A stretch of DNA of 64,000 nucleotides from Gallionella sp. (lineage in GTDB: Bacteria; Pseudomonadota; Gammaproteobacteria; Burkholderiales; Gallionellaceae): positions 1-64,000 of the forward strand of contig JAQTLM010000003.1 of assembly GCA_028714895.1 (NCBI GenBank). The letters are read 5' to 3'. The notes under the pieces are model-generated. The model searched no databases and was not told where the DNA came from. It saw nothing but the letters and a program-made list of their open reading frames with translations. The translations under genes were made by a program, and so were the position numbers. Every line of letters begins with the position of its first letter. The stretch's first letter is position 1. This document shows, piece after piece, positions 43,723-51,620 of the stretch.

Positions 43723-44970
43723 TCACACCAGCCGTATCCGTCCGGTCAACATCTCCTGCATCATGCCCTGCTTGAGGGCGCGGGTCTTGTCGCGGCGCGC
43801 TTCGAGCGCGGCGATCTCGGCGTCCATGTCGGAGAGGACGGCGGCGATGGCGGTTTGTTCCTCTGATGTCGGCGGAATTTGAACTCTATGGGTATGAACG
43901 TCATTTCGGTTCAACGTGGGGACACCAGATCCCGTACCGAATCTTTCAAGACCTAAGCTACCGAGTAGGTAGAAGATGAACTTGGGATAGTTTCCCTTAA
44001 AACTCGTTACCCAAAGCGAAGTGTTGTGTGGCCAAAAATCCTCTTCTACGAAATGAACATTGCCGATGGTACCGGAACGGCCAGTTACGACACCCGGCCC
44101 TTTCACAATGAACTCATCGTGGTAGTTCATCACGCCATTCGAATAAACAACTGGATAACAGCCCTGGCGAAGTCGGCTCGTCAACAAATCGAAGCCACGT
44201 TGCAATGGGCAAACATCACCCAGCCGCTTCACCTCCCACTCCCCGCTAAACCCCGGCAGGCGGCGCTGTCCGGTGAGCAGTTGCTGCATGGCACCCTGTT
44301 TGAGGTCGCGCTTCTTGGCGATGAGCTTGTCCAGCGACGCAATCAACGCATCCACATCCGACAGCGCGGTGGCGATGGCGCGTTGTTCTGAGAGAGGTGG
44401 GGTCGGTATTGGCAATTGTGAATACTCGTTGCCATTGATTCCTGGCTGTCCACTACGCATGGACATCAACCGCACCCAACTCCAATAGAAGTCAGTGGTG
44501 ATATAAGCGGCTGCATAGGAAGATAGGAGTTTCTTCTGATCAGGCCGAATCCGAATCAGGAAGCCAGCAAAAACAAGTGGGCCATCGCTCAAGTTGTACC
44601 GGTATGTCTTGCCAACGCTTGCCCCTGTCCGTGCAAAAACGATGTCACCTTCATCAAGGTAGTAGTTGGGTGATTCGGCGCTATTAACAGATACCAAATT
44701 CTCATGAGAGAACCGCCCATCATCTGTAATGTCAGTGATGCGGATATAAGCAGGAAGACGGCCAGAGAAAGGAACTGACGGGGCATTGATACCGTAGTCA
44801 GGTCGGCCTATAAGACAGTCGCCCAACAACTTAACTTCCCAATCTTCTGGAATCATACCTACAACCGTCTGTTTGTAGCCCGGCCTGATGCGCAACGGAT
44901 CCAGCATGACCCGATAGCTGGCCGGAGCCTCGCGCACCTCAAGCCGTGTACCTGTCGAAAGATCAGCCAT
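43723..44970 (-). CDS. hsdS: Type I restriction enzyme, S (specificity) subunit
   Basis: HsdS reads the bipartite target for HsdM and HsdR. The 415-residue protein has two target-recognition domains separated by conserved coiled coils: PLSEQRAIATALSDVDALIA with LDKLIAKKRDLKQGAMQQLL (about 190-240), and SEEQTAIAAVLSDMDAEIAA with TRALKQGMMQEMLTGRIRL at the end. The repeats are the structural spacers; the two recognition domains (about 40-190 and 245-370) are more AT-rich, as usual for exchangeable domains. It overlaps hsdM by eight bases. The target sequence cannot be read from the protein. Confidence 0.94.
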   Translation of the reverse strand: MADLSTGTRLEVREAPASYRVMLDPLRIRPGYKQTVVGMIPEDWEVKLLGDCLIGRPDYGINAPSVPFSGRLPAYIRITDITDDGRFSHENLVSVNSAESPNYYLDEGDIVFARTGASVGKTYRYNLSDGPLVFAGFLIRIRPDQKKLLSSYAAAYITTDFYWSWVRLMSMRSGQPGINGNEYSQLPIPTPPLSEQRAIATALSDVDALIASLDKLIAKKRDLKQGAMQQLLTGQRRLPGFSGEWEVKRLGDVCPLQRGFDLLTSRLRQGCYPVVYSNGVMNYHDEFIVKGPGVVTGRSGTIGNVHFVEEDFWPHNTSLWVTSFKGNYPKFIFYLLGSLGLERFGTGSGVPTLNRNDVHTHRVQIPPTSEEQTAIAAVLSDMDAEIAALEARRDKTRALKQGMMQEMLTGRIRLV

Positions 44971-47518
44971 ACACGAAGCCCATCTTCTTCAGGTGTTCGT
45001 CCACGCGCGCGGAGAGGGTTTCCACTTCATCGGCCAGCCTGGGCAGCGGCGTGGCGTAGCGTTCGGCGAGCAGCCTGATGCGTCCGGTGAGCGTCTGGCT
45101 GACGCGCTCCAGTTCGCCCTGCACGGCGGCGGTGATGTCGGCGAGCCATTTGTCGTCCACCACCAGCGCCTTGATTTCGGCCTCAGATAGTTCGCCGTAT
45201 TTTACGAACACTTGCATATCGAGCGCCTGCTGGGCATCTTTCACCTTCTTGCCGGAGACAGCTTGCTGCTCGATCAGGAACTGGTAGGCGACCAGCAGCT
45301 TGCGCTCTTCGGCGGCTTCGACGGGCTCAGCCCGAACGGATTTTATTTCTTTCAGGCGCTCCGTCACCGCGCCCTTGGCGATCTTGCCGTCTTCCATCAC
45401 CCCGGCCAGCAAGCCATCCTCGCCGCCGTGCTCTTCGCGCAGCTCTTCCATCTGCTGCTCGATGGCGGCAATTTCGGCTTGCAGCGTTTCGATGGCCGCC
45501 TGTTCGGCGGCAAAATAGCGGGCGACGATCAACGCGGGCGGAATGAGGTCGGCCTTGTAGCGCTGTTTGTCGAACATGAAATCGTGCGCTTCGTTGTAAA
45601 CGCTCTTGCCGTTCTTGTCTTTCGCCGGAACGAGCTGCCTGACAGCGGCGGCGGCCTGCCAGCCGTCGCTGACCAGCAGGTATACATCGTCCTGCATGGT
45701 CTCGGCCCAGTAGTCCATCAGGTGCTGATAGACATCGTAGGCATGGAACAGCGGCACGGGGCCGAAAATTTCCAGCAATTTTTCGGCAAGAAGCTCGATC
45801 AGCGCCTTGGGGCGCGTGCCGGGCTGGATCGCTTGAAACTGCGGCCTGGCGCAGTCTTCCAGCCAGACCTGGTATTGCCGGTTGACCTTGAGGTTGAAAC
45901 TGGCGAATTCCGGATGGTTGAAGATGGTGGTTTTGATTGCGCCGGGCGCTACTTTGAGTTGGCTATAGCCGCCCCTCTCCCCCTGCCCCTCTGATGAAAC
46001 AACCAAGCAATCGACTACGCCAGCAAGCTGGCTAGTCGCTGCTTGTCCCGCCTGCGGGCGAGGGGAGAAAAGCTCGCGGCGCATGCTGGGGAATACCTGC
46101 CAGTAGGCGGCAAGACCGTCGATGTCGCGGTTGGGGATGCCGCCCTTGAGATGGGCTGCGATGTCCTGCAAATCTTCCGTTGCGCTGCTGTCGATGTAGC
46201 GCGGCAGGTTGAGGTTGTAGCCTTCCGCCTCGATCCTGTCCAGCGGCACCATGCGCGAATATTTTTCGATCCCCAATTGTTTGTTGAAGGCATCCACGAT
46301 CTGGTGGATGTCCTGCTCGCGCAATCGGTTTTTGTTGCCGTCCTTGATAAAGCCTTTGGAGGCGTCGATCATGAAGATGCCTTTGCGTCCGGCGGCACCT
46401 TCTTTGTCCAGCACGATGATGCAGGCGGGGATACCGGTGCCGTAGAACAGGTTGGCGGGCAGGCCAATGATGCCTTTGATGTAGCCCTGCGTGACGAGGC
46501 GCTTGCGGATCGCCGCTTCCGCGCCGCCCCGGAACAGCACGCCATGCGGCAGGATCACCGCGCCTTTGCCGGTGCTTTTGAGCGAAGCGAGGATATGCAG
46601 CAGAAAAGCGTAATCGCCGTTCTTGTCGGGCGGGATGCCGTATTCGAAGCGGTTGAATTCGTCGTTCTCCGGCTGGAAGCCGTGACTCCATGCCTTGGTG
46701 GAAAACGGCGGATTGGCAACCACGAAGTCGAAGGTTTTGAGTTGACCTTTAGCCTGCGTGAAGTAGGGATGCGCCAGCGTGTTGTCTTGCCAGATTATCG
46801 CCGTGGTGCAATCGTGCAGCACCATGTTCATGCGCGCCAGCGCGGAGGTGGCGTTGTCCATCTCCTGCCCGTAAAGGGCAAGGTCGAATCCGGTGCGGTT
46901 CCTGGCTTCGTCGTGCGCTTTGAGCAGCAGCGATCCCGACCCGCAGCTCGGGTCATAAATGGTTTGCTTGCGACTGCTGGCTTGAGCCAGCCCGATCACC
47001 ATGGACATGACGCGGGAGACTTCCGCCGGGGTGTAGAACTGGCCTTTGGATTTTCCCGATTCGGTGGCGAAGTGCCGCATCAGGTATTCGTAAGCGTCGC
47101 CCAGCAGGTCGTCGCCTTCTACGCGGTTGCGCGCAAAATCCAGCCCCTCGAAGATTGCCACCAGCTTGGTGAGCCGTTCCACCATGGCCTGCGCCTTGCC
47201 GAGCTTTTCTTCGTCGTTGAAGTCGGGAAAGTCGCTGATCCTGAGCAGGCCGGAATTGGCGGCGGCCAGTTTGCTGGCGATCTTGGTGATTTTATCGCCG
47301 ATCTCCTTGTCGTTCTTTGCCGCCACCATGTCGGCGAAGCTGCCGCCTTTTGGAATCTCGATCGGTGCATCGGGATCGTTCGCGTATTTGTCGGAGACGT
47401 ATTTGACGAACAGCAGCGCCAGCACATAGTCCTTATACTGCGAGGCATCCATGCCGCCGCGCAGTTCGTCGCAGCTTTTCCAGAGAGCTGAATAGAGTTC
47501 GGATTTCTTGATCGCCAT
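44963..47518 (-). CDS. hsdM: Type I restriction enzyme, M (N6-adenine methyltransferase) subunit
   Basis: HsdM methylates adenine in the target. The 851-residue protein begins with the HsdM N-terminal helical domain (SALWKSCDELRGGMDASQYK) and has the methyltransferase motif I YDPSCGSGSLLLKAH and motif IV VVANPPFSTKAW. The long C-terminal region is of the form seen in larger HsdM proteins. Two repeat-derived insertions are in frame: about residues 484-519 (nested palindrome, copy D) and about 726-734, where the peptide VRAEPVEA is the usual read of a dispersed repeat arm. hsdS follows with an eight-base overlap. Confidence 0.94.
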   Translation of the reverse strand: MAIKKSELYSALWKSCDELRGGMDASQYKDYVLALLFVKYVSDKYANDPDAPIEIPKGGSFADMVAAKNDKEIGDKITKIASKLAAANSGLLRISDFPDFNDEEKLGKAQAMVERLTKLVAIFEGLDFARNRVEGDDLLGDAYEYLMRHFATESGKSKGQFYTPAEVSRVMSMVIGLAQASSRKQTIYDPSCGSGSLLLKAHDEARNRTGFDLALYGQEMDNATSALARMNMVLHDCTTAIIWQDNTLAHPYFTQAKGQLKTFDFVVANPPFSTKAWSHGFQPENDEFNRFEYGIPPDKNGDYAFLLHILASLKSTGKGAVILPHGVLFRGGAEAAIRKRLVTQGYIKGIIGLPANLFYGTGIPACIIVLDKEGAAGRKGIFMIDASKGFIKDGNKNRLREQDIHQIVDAFNKQLGIEKYSRMVPLDRIEAEGYNLNLPRYIDSSATEDLQDIAAHLKGGIPNRDIDGLAAYWQVFPSMRRELFSPRPQAGQAATSQLAGVVDCLVVSSEGQGERGGYSQLKVAPGAIKTTIFNHPEFASFNLKVNRQYQVWLEDCARPQFQAIQPGTRPKALIELLAEKLLEIFGPVPLFHAYDVYQHLMDYWAETMQDDVYLLVSDGWQAAAAVRQLVPAKDKNGKSVYNEAHDFMFDKQRYKADLIPPALIVARYFAAEQAAIETLQAEIAAIEQQMEELREEHGGEDGLLAGVMEDGKIAKGAVTERLKEIKSVRAEPVEAAEERKLLVAYQFLIEQQAVSGKKVKDAQQALDMQVFVKYGELSEAEIKALVVDDKWLADITAAVQGELERVSQTLTGRIRLLAERYATPLPRLADEVETLSARVDEHLKKMGFVYG
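45315..45339. repeat. Dispersed repeat arm inside hsdM
   Basis: GCTTCGACGGGCTCAG followed by CCCGAACGG matches the CTTCGACAAGCTCAGGGCGAACGG arm of the repeat at 48144-48216. On the coding strand it reads VRAEPVEA in frame. Confidence 0.7.
45971..46066. repeat. Nested palindromic element inside hsdM (copy D)
   Basis: REP half CCCCTCTCCCCCTGCCCCTC is followed by an inner palindrome at 45992-46046 (TGATGAAACAACCAAGCAAT to GGCTAGTCGCTGCTTGT, 55 bp), then the right half CCCGCCTGCGGGCGAGGGG. This is the most diverged inner copy, and the arms appear swapped or rearranged in part, but flanks and insertion point match copy B. The frame is open throughout. Confidence 0.8.
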
Positions 47519-47537
47519 GTGCTCTTTATATTAATTG

Positions 47538-48131
47538 TCAGGTGGTGGGGCGCAGCCGTTGCAGCAGCACTTGCAGCGCCTTGCCGCGATGGCTGATGGC
47601 GTGCTTCTGTTCGCGCTCCAGTTCCGCGCTCATCTTGCCGAGCTCCGGTAGCCAGAACAGCGGGTCGTAGCCGAAGCCGCCGTCTCCGCGCTCTTCATGC
47701 GCGATCTCGCCGTGCCATTCGCCTTCGACGATCAGCGGCTGCGGATCGTCGGCATGGCGCAGCAGCACCAGTACACAGTAGTAATGCGCGCGGCGATCCG
47801 TCACGCCTTGCATGTCCTGCAGCAGCTTCTCGTTGTTCTTCTGGTCGGATTTCGGGTTATCCCCGGCGTAACGCGCGGACTGTACGCCGGGCGTGCCGCC
47901 CAACGCTTCCACGCAGATGCCGGAATCATCCGCCAGTGCGGGCAGGCCGCTCAGGCGGCTGACATGGCGCGCCTTGGCGAGGGCGTTTTCGATGAAGGTG
48001 ACGTGCGGCTCTTCGGCCTCTGCGATGCCGAGCTGCGCCTGCGTCAGCACCTCGATGCCGAGCGGCTGCAGCAGAAACTGGAATTCGCGCAGCTTGCCGG
48101 GGTTGTTGGAGGCGATGACGAGTTTTTTCAT
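47538..48131 (-). CDS. rdgB: dITP/XTP pyrophosphatase (RdgB/HAM1)
   Basis: RdgB hydrolyses dITP, XTP and related non-canonical nucleotides, keeping them out of DNA. The 197-residue protein starts KKLVIASNNPGKLREFQFLL and has the metal-binding ADDSGICVEALGG, then PGVQSARYAG, GFGYDPLFWLPE and the C-terminal SHRGKAL. Length and motifs are normal. It follows rph and in most related genomes is followed by hemW; here hsdM starts 20 bases downstream of its stop. Confidence 0.97.
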   Translation of the reverse strand: MKKLVIASNNPGKLREFQFLLQPLGIEVLTQAQLGIAEAEEPHVTFIENALAKARHVSRLSGLPALADDSGICVEALGGTPGVQSARYAGDNPKSDQKNNEKLLQDMQGVTDRRAHYYCVLVLLRHADDPQPLIVEGEWHGEIAHEERGDGGFGYDPLFWLPELGKMSAELEREQKHAISHRGKALQVLLQRLRPTT

Positions 48132-48143
48132 GGTTGCATCAAA

Positions 48144-48216
48144 CCCGTTCGTGGTGAGCCTGTCGAACCATGAACGGAATTGGAACGCTACCCTTCGACA
48201 AGCTCAGGGCGAACGG
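48144..48216. repeat. Dispersed repeat pair between rph and rdgB
   Basis: CCCGTTCGTGGTGAGCCTGTCGAACC-type arm at 48144-48169 is followed by ATGAACGG, and CCTTCGACAAGCTCAGGGCG at about 48192 continues to AACGG. Two opposed copies form an imperfect palindrome. Related single arms occur at 9719-9757 and inside hsdM at 45315-45339. Confidence 0.75.
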
Positions 48217-48236
48217 AAAAAAATAATTGCGCATCC

Positions 48237-48953
48237 TCAATTCGCCAGCGCCGCGCGCTGCATCCCGACCAGCTGCTCGATGCCGGACTTCGCCAGCTCC
48301 AGCAGTTCGTCCATCTCGGCGCGGGTGAAGGCATGGCCTTCGGCGGTGCCCTGCACTTCGACGAAGTGGCCATTGCCCAGCATCACCACGTTCATGTCGG
48401 TGTCGCAGGCGGAATCTTCCGCGTAATCCAGATCCAGCACCGGCTTGCCCTGGTAGATGCCGACCGAGATCGCGGCGATGAACTCCTTGAGCGGTGTTTC
48501 CTTCACCAACCCTTTTTGCATCAGGCCGGAAACCGCATCATGCAGCGCGACGAACGCGCCGGTGATGCTGGCGGTGCGCGTACCGCCGTCGGCCTGGATC
48601 ACGTCGCAGTCGATCACGACGGTGCGCTCGCCGAGCTTTCCGAGATCAACCACGGCGCGCAGGCTGCGGCCGATCAGGCGCTGGATTTCCTGGGTGCGGC
48701 CGGATTGCTTGCCCTTGGCGGCCTCGCGCCCCATGCGCTCATTGGTGGAACGCGGCAGCATGCCATATTCCGCCGTGACCCAGCCCTCGCCGCTACCCTT
48801 CTTGTGCGGCGGGACTTTCTCTTCCACGCTGGCGGTGCAGATCACTTTGGTGTCGCCGCATTCGATCAGTACCGAACCTTCGGCATGTTTGGTGTAGCGG
48901 CGGGTGATGCGGATTTCACGCAATTGGTGGGGCAATCTTTGGCTGGGGCGCAT
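48237..48953 (-). CDS. rph: Ribonuclease PH
   Basis: RNase PH trims tRNA 3' ends phosphorolytically. The chosen ATG at 48953 gives 238 residues starting [20 protein letters not shown]; an ATG at 48989 adds 12 residues and is less likely. Conserved segments are [59 protein letters not shown] and [12 protein letters not shown]. It begins the rph-rdgB pair. The leader holds the small palindrome at 48979-48998. Confidence 0.97.
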   Translation of the reverse strand: MRPSQRLPHQLREIRITRRYTKHAEGSVLIECGDTKVICTASVEEKVPPHKKGSGEGWVTAEYGMLPRSTNERMGREAAKGKQSGRTQEIQRLIGRSLRAVVDLGKLGERTVVIDCDVIQADGGTRTASITGAFVALHDAVSGLMQKGLVKETPLKEFIAAISVGIYQGKPVLDLDYAEDSACDTDMNVVMLGNGHFVEVQGTAEGHAFTRAEMDELLELAKSGIEQLVGMQRAALAN

Positions 48954-48978
48954 GCTGGGTTCTCGATGTAAATAGTAG

Positions 48979-48998
48979 GGGCGATTCATGAATCGCCC
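48979..48998. repeat. Perfect 20-bp palindrome upstream of rph
   Basis: GGGCGATTCATGAATCGCCC is its own reverse complement, 26 bases upstream of the rph ATG in the rph-PP2C spacer. It belongs to the same dispersed hairpin type as the hsdR copy at 41755-41780. Confidence 0.75.
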
Positions 48999-49019
48999 GT
49001 ACAGGTGGTTAGTGTGTGG

Positions 49020-49814
49020 TCAGGAAATTTCCAGGATATGACAGACGGGTTTGGCGGTATCGTGGTTAGCTTCGCCCTCTCCCCAGCGCACCGCGATGCC
49101 GGTGATATTGTCGGAATGGCCGTTTTCGCGCTCCAGCGCGCGCACGATGAGATTGTCCAGCGCATCGGCAACGGGTTCCGCGGCGAATGCCTCGTTCAAT
49201 TCCTGGTCGGTGAACGGCCCCCACAGGCCATCGCTGCCGAGCAGCAGCACGTCGCCGGATTGCAGCGCGACCGGTTTGCCGGGCTCCATGTAAAACATGT
49301 CCTCGACGCCGCCGAGGCAGTTGGTGATCTGGTTGCGTTGCGGGTGGACGCGCGCTTCTTCTGCGGTGATCATGCCCCAATCGGACCACTGCTGCACCAT
49401 CGAATGATCGCGTGTCCTGGCCAATACCGCGCCGTCGCGCAGCAGGTACAGGCGCGAGTCTCCGGCATGACCCCAATATACTTCGCCGTCCTGGATCAGC
49501 GCAGCCACTCCGGTTGATCCCGGAAAACCGCCCAATGCCTTGTCGTGCGCAATTCTCAGGATGCGTTCGTGTGCATGGCGCATGGCGCCTGAAACAAACT
49601 CGGCAGTGTCGGCAATGCGCGGCTGCGCTTCCCGTTCAAACGATTCGACAAACGTCCCGATGATCAAGTCCGCAGCCACCTCGCCGTGCAAATGCCCGCC
49701 CATGCCGTCCGCCAGCACCAGCAGCAATGCGTCGCTGCTGTAGGCATAGGCGGCACGATCCTGATTGTATTTGCGGTTGCCGATATGGCTGGCCTGGTGT
49801 ATCGAGAAATTCAT
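49020..49814 (-). CDS. PP2C-type serine/threonine protein phosphatase
   Basis: A 264-residue PP2C phosphatase (PrpC/Stp-like) starting MNFSIHQASHIGNRKYNQDR at the ATG at 49814; the longer frame is not credible. Metal-binding motifs are intact: NQDRAAYA, LADGMGGHLHGEVAA, GSTGVAAL, WGHAGDSRLYLL, LLLGSDGLWG and NGHSDNITGIAV. It is divergent from yicC with an 82-base spacer. No Ser/Thr kinase partner gene is in the window, so its substrate is unknown. Confidence 0.9.
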   Translation of the reverse strand: MNFSIHQASHIGNRKYNQDRAAYAYSSDALLLVLADGMGGHLHGEVAADLIIGTFVESFEREAQPRIADTAEFVSGAMRHAHERILRIAHDKALGGFPGSTGVAALIQDGEVYWGHAGDSRLYLLRDGAVLARTRDHSMVQQWSDWGMITAEEARVHPQRNQITNCLGGVEDMFYMEPGKPVALQSGDVLLLGSDGLWGPFTDQELNEAFAAEPVADALDNLIVRALERENGHSDNITGIAVRWGEGEANHDTAKPVCHILEIS

Positions 49815-49829
49815 GGGCGAACAGGGAAT

Positions 49830-49855
49830 TTGACAGGTCGCAATCGTAATATAAT
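49830..49855 (+). promoter_or_regulatory. Possible promoter for yicC
   Basis: TTGACA at 49830-49835 and TATAAT at 49850-49855 both match consensus, but the spacer is only 14 bases, shorter than the normal 16-18. It lies 41 bases upstream of the yicC ATG in the divergent spacer with the phosphatase gene. Confidence 0.4.
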
Positions 49856-49896
49856 GCGCCGCTCCAGCACAGCCCTTTATTTTGGAAGCCCTTGCC

Positions 49897-50775
49897 ATGA
49901 TTCTCAGTATGACCGGTTATGCCACTGCCAGCGCGGAACTCGACAGCGGCTCGCTGACGCTGGAGCTGCGCGCCGTCAACCATCGCTATCTGGACCTCCA
50001 GTTGCGCATGCCGGACGAATTGCGCAGCGTCGAAGGTGCGCTGCGCGAGGCGATCACCGCGCAATTGAAGCGCGGCAAGGTGGAATGCCGCATCAACTAT
50101 GCGGCGCGCGGCGCGCAAAGCGGCGCAGCGCTGAATCACGACCTGCTGCAACAGCTCGCTGCATGGAACAAGGAAGTGCAGGATACCCTGGCGGATGCGC
50201 TCTCCTTGAGCGTGGCCGATGTGCTGCGCTGGAACGGCCTGCTGGAAACGCCCAGCGCATCGGCGGACGAATTGCGCGTCGCACTGCTCGACCTGCTGCA
50301 AGGCGTATTGCAGGAATTTTCTGCGTCGCGCGCGCGCGAAGGCGAGAAGCTCAAGGATTTTCTGTTGCAGCGCGTGGAGAAGATCGAGGCGTTACGCACC
50401 GGCGTGATGCCGCATGTTCCCGCCGCAATCGCCGCTTACGAGCAGAAGCTTGCCGCGCGGCTGCGCGAGGCGATGCAAAACGCCGCAACACAGGATATGT
50501 GGGATGAGCGCATCCGCCAGGAAATAACGCTATTCGCCAGCAAGATCGACGTCGATGAAGAATTGTCGCGGCTGGCCAGCCACCTCACCGAAATGCGCCG
50601 TATCCTTGTGCAGGGCGGCGCGGTGGGCAAGCGCCTGGACTTCCTGATGCAGGAACTGAACCGGGAAGCCAATACGCTCGGTTCAAAGTCGGTAGATGCG
50701 GAAGTGTCGCGCAGCGCGATGGAGATGAAGATACTCATCGAGCAGATGCGCGAACAAATTCAGAATCTGGAGTAA
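49897..50775 (+). CDS. yicC: YicC family endoribonuclease
   Basis: The 292-residue protein starts MILSMTGYATASAELDSG at the ATG at 49897 and belongs to the YicC family, which carries the C-terminal DUF1732 domain. Conserved parts include LRAVNHRYLDLQLRMPDEL and the C-terminal GKRLDFLMQELNREANTLGSK. Members have been reported to have endoribonuclease activity; the role here is inferred. gmk follows three bases later, the usual order. Confidence 0.94.
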   Translation: MILSMTGYATASAELDSGSLTLELRAVNHRYLDLQLRMPDELRSVEGALREAITAQLKRGKVECRINYAARGAQSGAALNHDLLQQLAAWNKEVQDTLADALSLSVADVLRWNGLLETPSASADELRVALLDLLQGVLQEFSASRAREGEKLKDFLLQRVEKIEALRTGVMPHVPAAIAAYEQKLAARLREAMQNAATQDMWDERIRQEITLFASKIDVDEELSRLASHLTEMRRILVQGGAVGKRLDFLMQELNREANTLGSKSVDAEVSRSAMEMKILIEQMREQIQNLE

Positions 50776-50778
50776 ATC

Positions 50779-51396
50779 ATGTCGGGAAATCTATTCGTCA
50801 TCAGCGCGCCTTCCGGTGCGGGCAAGACCAGCCTGGTGCATGCCCTGCTCAACATCAATCCGCAGATCGAGTTGTCGGTTTCCTACACCACGCGCAATCC
50901 GCGTCCGGGGGAGCATGACGGCAAGGACTATCATTTTGTCAGCCGCGACGCCTTTTCCGCGATGGCGCGGCGCGGCGAGTTCCTGGAAAGTGCGGAAGTT
51001 TATGGCAACCTGTATGGCACATCGCAAACCTGGATTAGCCAGGAAATCGCCAAGGGACGCGATATTCTGCTGGAAATCGATTGGCAGGGCGCGGCGCAAG
51101 TGCGCCGGCTGTTTCCCGAATGCATCAGTATTTTCATCCTGCCGCCGTCTATGGATGCGCTGGAACAACGCCTGAAAGGGCGCGGCAAGGATAATGATGA
51201 GGTCATTGCCAAGCGCATGGCGGCGGTGCGCGATGATGTCGCCCATGTCGCCGAATTCGATTATGTTATTATCAACGACAACCTGAATGAAGCGTTGCGC
51301 GAACTCAATGCGGTGGTGCTTTCCGCCAGGTTGAGATGTGCAACGCAATTGGCACGTCATCAGGCATTAATCAACCAGTTACAGAATCCGGAGTAA
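50779..51396 (+). CDS. gmk: Guanylate kinase
   Basis: Gmk phosphorylates GMP to GDP. The 205-residue protein has the P-loop SAPSGAGKTSLV (about residues 9-20), YTTRNPRPGEHDGKDYHFVS for GMP binding and EIDWQGAAQVR. The order yicC-gmk-rpoZ-spoT is conserved and all four are close-spaced, so one operon is likely. The junction to rpoZ is three bases. Confidence 0.97.
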   Translation: MSGNLFVISAPSGAGKTSLVHALLNINPQIELSVSYTTRNPRPGEHDGKDYHFVSRDAFSAMARRGEFLESAEVYGNLYGTSQTWISQEIAKGRDILLEIDWQGAAQVRRLFPECISIFILPPSMDALEQRLKGRGKDNDEVIAKRMAAVRDDVAHVAEFDYVIINDNLNEALRELNAVVLSARLRCATQLARHQALINQLQNPE

Positions 51397-51399
51397 ACC

Positions 51400-51606
51400 A
51401 TGGCACGCATCACTATTGAAGAATGTCTCACTTATATTCCGAACCGCTTTGAATTGACACTGGCTGCCGCCTATCGCGCGCGCCAACTGGCCAACGGCGC
51501 AAGCCATCTGGTAGAAGAGAGCAATGACAAACCCACCGTCGTCGCGCTGCGTGAGATAAGCGAGGGCAAGGTGGGCAAGGAAATCCTCAACCGCGGCCAG
51601 GCATAA
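51400..51606 (+). CDS. rpoZ: RNA polymerase omega subunit
   Basis: Omega binds and stabilises the beta' subunit and helps form the ppGpp site. The 68-residue protein begins [20 protein letters not shown] and contains [14 protein letters not shown] and the [16 protein letters not shown] tail, all family-typical. It is followed 14 bases later by spoT, an apt neighbour for the subunit with the ppGpp pocket. Confidence 0.97.
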   Translation: MARITIEECLTYIPNRFELTLAAAYRARQLANGASHLVEESNDKPTVVALREISEGKVGKEILNRGQA

Positions 51607-51620
51607 CCTCGTGATTTTGC

